Positions 39,983 to 52,247 of a stretch of 64,000 bases of DNA are shown in pieces (the stretch's first letter is position 1; each line of letters opens with the position of its first letter). The notes under the pieces were generated by a model. That model was not told the origin of the DNA. It worked only from the letters and a program-made list of their open reading frames with translations, and ran no database searches. The position numbers were made by a program, and so were the translations under genes. The stretch comes from Nymphaea colorata (taxonomy: Eukaryota; Streptophyta; Magnoliopsida; Nymphaeales; Nymphaeaceae), in NCBI RefSeq assembly GCF_008831285.2, contig NC_045146.1, positions 19,151,149 through 19,215,148 of the forward strand, read 5' to 3'.

Positions 39983-40450
39983 GTTCACCAACAAAATTAT
40001 TTTCCTTTTTGTTTCTCTTTGCAATGGCGATCTTCGCAATCTACCTCAGATTCAAACAAAATCTAAAAGCCGCAAAATTTTCTGACCCAACCAGAATCTA
40101 ATTTCCACAGTTATGCATCATGAAGATCAATACCAAGAAAAACAGGGGGGTACCCACATCACCAGACGTTAAAAAACCGGCACTTCTCAGATTCAAAAGA
40201 GTCCATTTCCCGAATCCTGACCTCCAGCATTCGAGAAACCACACCAGATCTTCTTCACCACCTTCTGCATTTGATTTCTGTTTGGCATTCCTGCATCATC
40301 TCGAACGGGTCTTCTCCAGGCAAAGTCCAGCGTCTGCCCGGTACCATCAATTCCTCATTCAAAGGATACGAAACCTGGGAAACTTTTCCGCGAGAGAGAG
40401 GGCGAGGGAGGGAGCGTCCCTCTCAGAAATGTCTCCGCGTTGCGCGTCAA
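39983..40450 (-). promoter_or_regulatory. Probable 5' leader and proximal promoter of the PERK gene
   Basis: Minus-strand sequence just upstream of the chosen ATG is A-rich (AAGAGAAACAAAAAGG). A CTCTCTCGCGGAA-type pyrimidine patch lies around 40390-40400. No TATA box could be assigned with confidence. Confidence 0.3.
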
Positions 40451-43400
40451 ACCCACCTCCGATTTCCTTCAAAGTTTAAAAACCGCCACCAATTTTGGCC
40501 GGATCCAACACCCAGATTTGTCCACAGGACACTCGAACACGTTTAACCCTTGCCACTCCGTTGTCAATGCCAATTCTCTCCCATAAAAGAAATTCTTCCT
40601 CACCTAATTTCATACGTTTAACTGCAACATTAAACAAATTTATAGGTTGTGCTTCGTTTTATTCCAAATTCATTGTTAATTGCACAGGTTTAAAAAATAA
40701 TTGCCGACAAAAGAAAAACTCCCTCCACCTCGCTAGAAGATCAACTCTCGCCAAGAACTAAACGCTCCGAATCTTCAAATAGAGGAAAGCAAAAAGGTTA
40801 CGATTTCAACATCAAGAATGTGTCTCTATTGACATAGTCTAACGAGAACATGCTTAACCTCAACTTATCTATTGAATAATTTTTTTTTGACTTTATATTC
40901 CACTGAATACAAGTTTTTTAAACTTTCTGTAGTATGTTTGAAAACTGAACGTTTCATCAATCGACTATGTATTGATAAAGCTTTACCTTGTAGAAGTTTT
41001 GAGGTGTCCTCGTTGCATGCACTCACTCACCTTTGACATTGCAGCAAGAGATGCCTTTTAATGGTTCCATTCCACGACTTTCGTTCATGTTGGTCACACA
41101 TTTACACGGTATCATCAATTTAAATTTCATCATTTATATACAAGTTGAAGTTTGGTTTCGTTGGTTTTTCAGCACCTGGCAGAAGGCCAAAGTCTTCATC
41201 AAATTCCTTATCTTTGTTGAACGAATTTTCAACACTTCAGGGTACCATCACTTACCGTTCTTCAACTTGCATGTAAGCGACCTTTTTTACAATACAAAAA
41301 ATTGACACTCATATAATTTAAAATAGAGAGATTGACCGTCTACCAAACAAACAAAGTAAATTCTCTTGCTAAAATGGCAAATTTCACTAGATCACGTGAA
41401 TCAAAAACAAGGAAAGAATAATCTTTTAAACTTAATATGTATGTTGCTTTGATGAATGAGTGCCTAAATATAAATCTAAATTCAGAAAAGCCATGGGGTT
41501 AAAGAAATTCACTTTTCATCTTGTGGTCAGAACTTGGCCCACACTTTATTTAGCTGTAAGTAGGGCAACCTCTTTGCCACTACCTGGAAAAGATTTTTAG
41601 AAGCAAGGGAGGACCCACCAACCAATAAACCATGAATATTTTACAATAAGGTACCCAATTTTTGTAGTAAATAAGAAAGCCGCTCATATCTCAAAAAAAA
41701 TCAAATTTAAATGCCTTATTTCTTTAGCATCATTCGACCTGCTGAATACAGAATTTTCAGTACCGAGCTTCTGGTGCCAATTTCTAAAAAGTTGAGCATG
41801 ACTTCAAAATATTCATTACAGAAAAAGAAAAAAATTATTGCTATGAACTGCGATTTTCTGAAAATCATCGCTCCAAAGACGGAGAAGATGAAGACAAGGG
41901 AGTTCAAGAACGTGGGGATGGAATTCGATGGTGCCCAATATGCCAATATTTTATTGCGCGACTAGAGTTGACTGACTTTGCAAGGAAAGTGATGGTGCTG
42001 CTCATGACAGTCCCTGTGATCGCCGGTTCTCAATCTCATTATTCGTGAACGGAAGATGCTGTTTCTCTGCAATTATTTTTTATATTATGAAGACGCCCAT
42101 TCTAAGGACATTTGACCCTTTAATTTTTTGTTTAAAAAAATATTTAAATAAATTTAAACATCCTAATATATTTATAAAAATTATTTTGATATAAAACATA
42201 CTTTGAATCAAGTTGTTTTTATGAAAAACGTTGATTTTTTTATTATTAAAATGTTGATGTTATGATAGTTATTCATTTTTGCTTATTATAGAAGCACTAT
42301 TAAAACCTGAAATGTGATCAACTTAATATATATTTTGGATCAATCTATTCTTAAGTTCATATTATTCATATTGGTAAGGTTAGATTTTCAAAAAGAAAAA
42401 ACAATTCAAATTTCACATTTAAAGGCTTTGGTGAATATATATATATATATATATATATTCAACCATATGTTTTTGGACGGCTGAATATTTAAACATGCTG
42501 CTAAAAAAATATCATAAACTGTCGCTACAAATAGTTGTTAATGCTCTTGGGAGATGTTTTTAGTAAATGTTTAAATACTATGTTGTTTGGCAATTTCATG
42601 CAACACCTCAAAAGTTTAGTTTCATATCTAAGATTATAAGAAATCTTAAGGGACTTATAAATGGAGTTGTAAGTAATTGATTGTTCTTGTTTTCTGTCTT
42701 TTTCAAACTAAAACCGAAATTGCTAAGGAGCAGGTTAGGATTCGCCAGCCCGGTTGTTATGGTGGTATCCAAGCGACTTCAACATTCAGACCTAGGGTTT
42801 CAATCATGCGGACACGTTTGACTTAAGGGAGTAAATTGTATTGTATCACCCCAAATGTTTTGTTCTTAACTTAAAATTGTGAAGAATATTAAAAAACTTA
42901 TAAATAACGTTGTTAAGTGACTGGTTGTCTTAGTTTTTAGCTTTCTCTCATTCTCGAACTAAAATTATTACGAGGCAAGTTGGGATCCATTACATTTCAG
43001 TTCTTATATATATGTGTGTATGTGGCAAGTCAATTTAGCACTCCTTGTTTAATATTTTTTTAAACTAACTATACCAATTTATGTGAAAGACTGCTATGTC
43101 CTGAATTTTACATAGTTTTTTAAACGCGATGCGCTAATAAATTTAGTAGAATCAAATTTGTAGGTTCGAAAAACAAATATGTCGAATGATTTGGTATGCA
43201 GTATTTAGGGTGCTGCAAAAATGGGTGATTGATCTATAATTTGAAATGCGACCGAATACCAAAAGCAGTCCTAAACCTTACAGAGAAAGATGCGAATTCG
43301 GTCTTCACAAGTTAGATTTATTGGTTTTAAAAGAGCAAAACTCATGGTTTTCTACCATTAATTACAGAGAATTTCTCTCATTCTGTTAAAGTTTACCAAG

Positions 43401-44539
43401 AATACGGTGAAGATCATTAATACTTTTTGGATGAGCGGGATGCAACCCACCACTCAAAAAAAGCCAAAAGTTTTTACCTAACCCGTCATTCCTCAAGCTA
43501 CATGGCCTGTTTTGGTGGCTCAAGGTGCCACCTTTACTGCGTTTCAACTTGCATGTCAGTGACTCCTTATTTACTGATTAAAACCCCAAGGATTCGACAC
43601 GGAAACTGGTTGCATGCTAACTCTTACTTTATACCGTTGTGTCAACCCCCTTGAAGATAATATCAATAAATAATACTTTGAATCAAGAGTTTGATCTGTT
43701 CGAGTAAAAGAGCTCAACTCATGTTATATTTTCTTCAATAAACCAAATTGGTGTGAGAAACTTGGCTGCTTTTATTTATAAGACGTGTAGGCAACTCCCA
43801 AACACAATACGCCCACTTTTATAGAACATAGAACAGGTCAATCGCCTTCCCTTTTCCCTGCTAGAAAATCAATCTGGGGAGAACAAATGTAGAACATACG
43901 CTAAGGAATTGACTTTGTTAAAAACAAGATCTAAGTATCTTGCGCCATCGACTAGTAAACACCTTTCCGTCAATCAACCTTTAATTGGTCGTTAATGAAC
44001 TAAAGGCGCATTTGTTTATGAATGATCTATCTGATGTAGATCATTTAGATCTAATTTGAGATACTCCAAAGAGACTGAAATTCTTCTCTGTTTTCCTTTC
44101 ATTGTCGGCAATATTTAAGGCTGTTTTGGGACTTGGGTAGAGAGCAATAATTGGAGCTCTCAATGAAGAAAACATAAGTGTAGGCATGAAAAAATCTTAC
44201 CTAATTATAATCCAAGTCAAATCAAGGCCGGGTCCATGATTTTTGTTTGGATATCAGATCGGAACAAAATGACCAGCTATTCCTTCTGCATTTCTTCCAC
44301 ATATATATCATTTACATATACTTGAGATGATACGATGTAACTGGTACTGGAGCGACCAAGGGGTCCAACCCTGACTAATTTTTACTGGAATATTTTGCAA
44401 AAAGACACTTAAATTTTCCAAACTAAAATGGACAAGCTCAATTTAAAAATGAGCCCTAGATTCATATGTACAATAACAATAGTATGTTAAGGCATTTCAT
44501 TTGTGATGGTAGAAACTGTTCACCCCTTGCCTTGATACC

Positions 44540-44937
44540 TAGGGATGCCAATGGATCGGATACGAATCGAATATATTTTTAATTATATCTGCTTTTTCAA
44601 ATATTCATATATTCATATTCGAATCTGAAATCTGATTTTACAATCTGAGTCTGATTTTTATATTTATATCTAAATCCGAATTTTGAACCTGATTTTACCA
44701 ATTTTCAAAATTTAATAGCATTATATACATGATATTTGTCTAAATGAATCTGATCTGAATCCGATCAGATATTTATGTATATCTAAATCTGAATCCGATT
44801 GGATGATGTTTATTAAATGTGAATCCGGTCCGATTTCTTAATTGAATATTAATTTTTTTTTTTCATATCTGATTTTTTCGGATGTGATCGATCAGATATT
44901 CGATTCAAATCGGATATATTGAATACTTATGGACACC
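44540..44937. mobile_element. Possible hAT-like element rich in ATCCGAT words
   Basis: Begins TAGGGATGCCAATGGATC, a hAT-type terminus. The interior repeats AATCTGAATCCGAT and GATCGGAT words in both orientations, so the halves can fold on each other. The right end (TTATGGACACC) is a poor inverted match, so the boundary is uncertain. Confidence 0.4.
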
Positions 44938-46129
44938 ACACATTAAAAAGTGACGCCAGGTGGTTGGTGCATTCCACCGTCAACGTAGTTATAATGCTCT
45001 AACAAATGACTTGACATAAGGGTGCACTGAAATGTGCAAATACATAAATTACTCAACCGCCCAATGGTTTCTCCTTGAACTTTTGATTTTTTTTTTTCCA
45101 AAATTAAACCACAAATTTAAGAAGTAAAAATTCCTGTAGCTGCCTAAGAAGATGCTATTAATTCAAGATACAACTGAAGATTTGATGATAATAAAAACGA
45201 ATAAGCAATTCAATAATATTGTTAAAAAACCACTAATTTTCCGTTACAGTTAATAAAAAATATCTGCAAATTTGTCTTATATCAAGTCAACTATTAAATT
45301 AATAACTACCGTTTTCTCTTCCAAATAAGAAGATGAAAAGTATATAGCTAACTTGGAGGATACCCTTCTTGCATGTGCTCTCCTCGTGAAGCACACACCA
45401 TAACAACGGGAGAGATCAAGGAATTACTTAAAAGTACATTTTGGTCTAATTTGCATCATTAATAAGGAAAGACATGGAAATAGTTAATTTAGATATTAAG
45501 ATATAAAAAGCCAAGTCATTTGGATATAACTAAGGTTGTATTGGCAATAATATTTAACATAAGATTTGTTTATATTGAGTGCGTTTTTGTCATTTTATAT
45601 GATTACCCATTTTAAATATGTGATAGATGCAAGGTTATATTTGATTAATGGTGAAAAACTTTGGTATGCTGGTAAGAGAGGGTTGGATATATTCTTCTAT
45701 CTACAGGTGTGTTTGTGAGCAGTTTTATTTTTTAATCTTACAAATTTCTTTTTTTTTTTTCTTTTTTTGCAAAAGACCAGGATATCTTGGTATAGAGAGA
45801 GTTGACCAATTTTATTGTTACTTTTTATTTTTTATTTTTTCAGTTATTGAAATGTTTTAATGCAAGTGGGGACATGTCGAACATTTTTGCTTAATGGAAG
45901 GTCCTTCAAGTTAGGGTTTTACATTAATAAACTATAGACACGGTGAACTTTGTCAACACGGATTGCAGGTTACCTTCAATATAACGCCTTCCACTATTCT
46001 TTTCTCTCTCTCCCCACAATCAACTGGATTGGGTAGCATGTTATAGTCATGTTCTCATTTCAATTCTTTGACGGTGCTATCATAATGGTATTACCATTAT
46101 CTCTCCCTTTCCTTCCATCTCATCTCTCT

Positions 46130-46170
<41 letters not shown>

Positions 46171-46481
46171 GAACACTTTAAACTATAACTATATTGACTA
46201 AGGGCCCAATAGACCAACATGAGTTCCGGATAGATTTTGACTTTTCATTTTTTTATGAATCTGTCTCATTTTTTGGAGAAACTAATCTATTTTGACTATT
46301 AATGCAAGTATATAAAATTGTATGTTGTCCTATTTGACAAGAATTGGTCAGTCTTAGTTTGTTGGCACATGTAATGTTATGAATTAAGTTTGTAGAATTT
46401 TTTGTCCCAAGAATTTTATTTCCTAGACATCAAGCGGGCTACTTATCCGCTTCCAAAATGAAACCTTTGCTTACGAAGACG

Positions 46482-46632
46482 AAATTTGAATATATTAGAT
46501 TCAGTAAGCTCGTGATCATTAAGAACAAGACCGAATTTAAATGACTAATGCCCCCAAGATAAAATTTGAATATATTAGATTCAATAAGCTCATGATCACT
46601 AAGAACAATACCAAATTTAAATCACTAATGCC
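46482..46632. repeat. 71-bp direct duplication, 80-bp period
   Basis: Copies at 46482-46552 and 46562-46632 both start AAATTTGAATATATTAGATT and both end CACTAATGCC or GACTAATGCC. They differ at only a handful of positions. Confidence 0.9.
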
Positions 46633-47179
46633 TCATTAAGTGAATCACATGATCTGGGTGCCAATGTTTAAAGGTCTCAAAGTTTAGTCCCTATACGTCT
46701 GAAGATCCAGTGAAAAGCTATAATTTTGCAAAATATGATTAAAGGAATGGCTAAAAAAGGCGTTAAGAAATATATTGCCATTAAGTGTTAACTGTTTATG
46801 ATTTTATCATGTCTGATTACTTAAATATTAACGAGTTTTCAAACATAAAGTTATTTAATCAATACAGTATAATCACCTGTAAGTAGGGATTTGCAAATGG
46901 CCGGTAAGATCCTATTACATACTCAAAACGGGATCCATTTAGTCGGGTAGGTAAGGCATCCAAAGTTAGATCTGCACCACCTCAGGTATCCAAATTCGTG
47001 TTCTAGTGCAGCCAGCGTATCGATAAAAGTTTGATCGTTAGTTCAATTTTTGTGGACGTTATTTCTCTATACTACAAATTGTGGATACATAACACTTTAA
47101 TTGATAAGTAATCGACTCTCTATCTAAGTCCCAAAACAACCTTGAATCTGAGGAGAAGAGAATGAGGAAAATGTAGAGG

Positions 47180-47433
47180 CTTATGCTTCTTTGCTGGATC
47201 CTGAAATTTCAAAACTCTGAATTTGAATTCAAGCCCGACTCAAATATCCAAATTAAAGTAGATATAAACGAAAGATCCGAGTTTAGTCCGAACCGTTCAC
47301 GTCCCCACCTCAGCCTCAGGCTGCCGGTTACAAACTACAGTTCTCTGTCTCTGGCTCGCTCCCCACAACGCACGCACACGGACACACAGACACACACACA
47401 CTCTTCCTTAGCTTCTGATTGCTCTCTTACCGT
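47180..47433 (+). promoter_or_regulatory. Probable 5' leader / core promoter of CFM3
   Basis: Pyrimidine- and CA-rich sequence (CTCTGTCTCTGGCTCGCTCC, then CACACACGGACACACAG) leads into the ATG, consistent with a leader starting around 47330. No clear TATA box was found. Confidence 0.35.
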
Positions 47434-50400
47434 ATGTTCATGGCGACATCCCTTTCGTTTCTTTGTTCCCTCCACGCCTACTATCCGTCCTTGCCCAATT
47501 TGACGGTTACCCGCTTCTCCCCTTCGAAGACTCAATGCTGCTCGACCTCATCTTCTCAGACTATCCACCTCGAGGAAAACCTACAAGAGGGCTCCCTTGA
47601 AGATAGCAAGAAGAAGAAGAAGACGAAAAGGAAGCCGAAGCCCGGTTTTCTCGACGTTACCATGCAAAAATGGTCTGTGAAAGTTCCCTCTCAAAGAGCC
47701 AGCCTTCCATGGCAAGAATCATCGTCCTTCTCCGATATCCTCAAAGACTTCGGTATTTCACTCGATTCTGGAGACTCCCCAGAAGACAAATGTGGACTCT
47801 CTGTGGTTGAATCCTTATCAACTGCGGATACTGTTTCCCCTCGATCCATCTCCTTGAAATTCCCGGCTGACACCAGGGGTTTCGCTGACCAAGTTACCGA
47901 GTCCATGAAGACAAGTAGGGAATGTGAGTATATGGAGGGCACCCACAATTCGAAAGGCAAAGGCGAGAAGACTGCTGTGGGAAAAATCGTGGAGAAGTTG
48001 AAGGAGATGGGTAGTGCCGAGAGAGGAGGATTCCTGAAAATGGATTCGTCCAGACGTGATAATGCGGCGCCTGGTGTGCTTCCATGGAAGAAGATGGAGC
48101 ATGGGAAGAGAATAAGCAAGACAGAATTAGCTGAATCGACTGTTCCGGAGCACGAACTGCAGAGACTGAGGAATTTGTCACTGAGGATGAAAGAGAGGAT
48201 TAAGGTGGAAGATGGTGGTGTTACTCAGGCGGTTGTGGATTTGATTCATGAAAAATGGAAGGACTCAGAAGTGGTGAAGATTAAAATTGAGGGGCCACCT
48301 GCTTTTAATATGAAGAGAACACATCAAATTCTGGAGGTCAGTGTTTTGCTCGTGTTTTTTTTTTTTTTTTTTTTTGGTATCCCTCTGCGTAAGTACTGTT
48401 ATTGTTCAATTAAATCAGTCATTTCCGTTCACAAATTTATTAAAATGGATACAAATTTACTGTTTTTCTTTCTAATTTTTAAGGTGAAAGGAAATGAAGT
48501 AGATTGACCACTTCTTGTGTAAATCATCTTCTTGTTTTCAGTATTTGTCCTCCTAAAATCCGTGTATTTGCATAATATGTTCCTCAAATTTTAGAGAAGA
48601 TCGACAAGTATCTGGTTTTTATGATGATTATTCTTGGCATTGTTAGGGTATTGAAGTTATCTTTTGTTGGCACTTTTGTTAGACTAACGCATGCTCAATA
48701 GTTTGTCCTTACCTTGGTAAGATATCCCTCAATTTTTGACCATCCTATTTTGAATATTGGTAAACATTCAATTTACAGTAGTTAAATCTTGGTCTTTTAG
48801 GTCTATTTACAGAGCTGCAAATTTACTGTAATTTACTTTTTCACAGAGCAAAACTGGTGGTCTGGTGATTTGGAGGTCGGGAAGCTCTGTAGCTCTGTAC
48901 AGAGGCATGAGCTATGAGCTCCCGTGTGTACAGTCGTATAACCAACATTCTCAAATCAGTCATTTAGTTGATTCTGCAACAAATTCTAATGGTTCACTGC
49001 CTGGTCAATTTATAAACGGAAAAGAAAACTCTACAACTGGATGCACCAAGGCAATTAATGCGAGTAGTGCTAATGGATTTGGTACCAGTTCCTCCAAGCT
49101 GACAGATGAAGAAAATATAGATTCTATTTTAGATGAACTGGGTCCACGGTTTAGAGACTGGTCTGGATGTCATCCGCTGCCAGTTGATGCTGACTTGCTG
49201 CCATGTACAATCCCTTCTTATAGTCCTCCTTTCAGAGTTCTCCCTTATAAGATGAAGTATTGCCTTGGAAACAAGGAAATGACATCTTTGCGGAGACTTG
49301 CTAGAACTATATCTCCTCATTTTGCCCTTGGTAAGTGGATTTCGTTTTATCTACATTCTTTATGTAATATGCTCTTCATGTATTCATTGTTTTCCATTTG
49401 TAGGAAGAAACCGACAACTCCAGGGGTTGGCTATGGCTATGGTGAAGCTCTGGGAGAAAAGTGCCATTGCCAAGATTGCTATCAAACGCGGCGTGCAAAA
49501 TACTTGCAATGAGATAATGGCAGAAGAAATCAAGGTGGCTAATTCTCATGTCTTATAAGGTTTTTGTTATTTTAGTTGCCAATACGAATGTTATGGAACG
49601 TCTCATACAAAAGGTACTCCATTTTCCTATCTATGAGTTGACTGGTTCCTGAAGCTGATCAATTTTCACTTCCTAGCTTTAGTGGTGCATCTTTAGGTGG
49701 AGTTTTGTGTCCTTGGAAGTAGTCTAGCAAAAGGGCAGCTTCGCTTTGCTACTTGTTCTAACTTCTAACCAGATCAATTCTGCAGTCATCACTAGACATG
49801 CCTGTAGTGTTTGTTAGAAAAGATCACAAAATATCATTCTTGTGCTTCTATTGGCAAGATTTTCCTTGGTGTTAATTGAAAAGTTTGTTCTTTTCAGAAA
49901 AATCTTGGGGATTCAGAAACTTAAAAAGTACATTAAAAAACAACAGAAAAATAATAAATTATGAGTTTTCTACTAATTTTCTTGAAAACATTGATAGACA
50001 ACTGAAGTATTTATTAAAACTCAGGAAGCCCTGCAACCGGAAGGATCCCAGGAAAACTCGGACGAGCTTGTCGCCGCTTTTCTGGAACTAGGAGAGGGAG
50101 AGGTTACCTCTTCATCAATAGAAAGATATATGCAACAAAAAAGAAGGGCATTCTTTACGGAAACACGAAATCAAAAAACAGAAGGTTAAGATAGGTTAGA
50201 AAATGAGGTGGAAATATTTCAAAATGTGATAAATACATTTTTTTTTTTGTTTCACTTCTTTTTGGTGATATTTTTGTGATTTTTTGTTTTTTGAAAATAT
50301 CACTGTATCTGTTACGATTAGATCGACAGTGTTTCCCTACAAGAGCTTGAGCTCTGTACAGTTTTTTGTTTTCAAACGTCATGCAAAAGGTTATGACAGT

Positions 50401-50919
50401 AGTTTTTCTTGTCGAGCTGACAAGTACTGGAACATCCAAAAGGCTAGTGTTTCACTTCCTCCACAAAGGGGGGAAACAACAAAGGATGTAAAGTTTATCA
50501 GTTCTTAGGCCTTTGGCCTTTTCTATGATAATCAGAGGACACTTGGAATATAAGCAGCAATTGTGGAAGAAGGTTGGAGCTAAGAGCAAGCAATTCCAGG
50601 GTTGCTCTCAAGCAAGACAGGAATAAAATTGATTACACCTATAGTTACCTACAGGAATTCACATGCCACAACTTCTGGAGACTCTTTTGCAGTTATAATA
50701 GATGTAAGTGTGCAACTGTGCAAGTGTGCTTCCCAGACACATACCCATCTCTTTTAGTTTTTCATATTCTACCTCCATGCCCATGGTATATATTATATAC
50801 TGTACCTGCACCTATAGGCATAGGGTATCCATTCTTGTTTCAAGCCCTTACCTTTGAATATATCATGGATCCTTCTCTATGTCAGACGGGTGTGGGGTGT
50901 GGTGACACACACACACACA

Positions 50920-50951
<32 letters not shown>

Positions 50952-51492
50952 TGATTATATATAATGCAAAATTGTCCACAAACTACAAAATTATCAATTA
51001 ACAATTAACAACCTATAACAAAACAATTATTACATAATCAACTAATCGTTCATACTTTATTAAAATCATATTCATGACTTTTGTCCTTCCATTAATATTT
51101 TCCATGCTTTCAATCTCATTACCAAAATCATCAAAAGAAGGAATAACATGATTGGCTAAATCCATGTTTTTCTTTTCCTTTACCAGCCAACTTGCAATTT
51201 CTACACTTCAAATTTAACAATATTATAAATAAAATAACCAGGTTGGAAGTTAGGCTCATAACAATAATAATAGAAGCAAACATAGCTTAGTTATAAGCCT
51301 AAAAGGCTAAAAAAGCCATAAATATTTTGTGTGTGTCTATATATATAAAATTTGTAAAGCCCTAAAATAGACCTGTCTGGCCATATATTAAAAGTATAAT
51401 TTAGTTAGAGCCAATGAACGTTAATTATTATTGTGCATCGAGATTCAAAATAGTTAATCAGATAAAGATTGGTAACTTAATATATAACTGAT

Positions 51493-51525
<33 letters not shown>

Positions 51526-51693
51526 GGAGCCAAAATCCTCCGGCCATCTTGAGCACTGTCCAATCACAGCCATCCGAGGCATTGTATTGGGCAGATGTGA
51601 TTAAACACGCTGCCTGATACAATGCATCAAATAGTGTGCTGTGAGAGGCTAGAGGATTTGCCCATCCAAACCTAGATGGAAAAAGTCATAAAT

Positions 51694-51747
<54 letters not shown>

Positions 51748-52215
51748 TCTCAGATTTTTATATAAAATAGATGTATAACAGCATAAGACAAATATAACCA
51801 CATATATAAGACAGATTATATAATAATAGTAAAACATGTATGCATATTACAAGGCTAATAGATAAATAGTGTATGCATATTAACATGCCAACAGAAAGAG
51901 AACAGGCAAATAAGGACAAGAAAACTGAACAAAACATAATTTATTTAACAGATTAATCAAAAGCATACGTATTATATATAAAGCAGTAAATGTATTATCA
52001 ACAGAGCACATACATGTATAAACAGATTGTAAACACATTACATAGACAAAGCAGAGAGAGAGTGTACTCTGGAGGCAACAAACAAATTTGATTCCACACT
52101 GCACTGGCCGATGTCTGATGTTGCCTGAGAGATAGAGACCAGCACATCTGAGAAAAAGAAGGTGATGGTGGCTGCGGCCCTGTGGAGAAAGATAGAGCCA
52201 GAGAGGTGGTGACAC

Positions 52216-52247
<32 letters not shown>

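Larger units (their letters stand above)
40451..47180. other. Intergenic region between divergent PERK and CFM3 genes
   Basis: AT-rich, no recognised gene. It holds (TA)n tracts near 42439-42459 and 46133-46166, a possible MITE at 44540-44937, dispersed-repeat blocks near 41261 and 43546, and the 71-bp duplication at 46482-46632. The two flanking genes are transcribed away from each other, so both promoters lie at its ends. Confidence 0.6.

Noticed and set aside
39195-40085. 296-codon Gly/Glu-rich open frame on the plus strand
   Set aside because: It is the exact complement of the PERK Pro/Ser-rich exon. The openness comes from the GC-rich 15-bp repeats, and the sense strand has the domain order and splice sites.
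42727-42830. Possible tRNA or SINE from GGTTTCAATCATG
   Set aside because: Only a B-box-like word; no acceptor stem or anticodon arm.
47691-48181. Several minus-strand open frames of 94-142 codons
   Set aside because: Antisense shadows of CFM3 exon 1, with no domain similarity.
49876-50091. 71-codon Lys-rich frame in CFM3 intron 3, considered as an extra exon
   Set aside because: Exon 3 joins exon 4 directly in phase and continues the conserved CRM domain (EEIK to KLTGG), leaving no room for an insertion.
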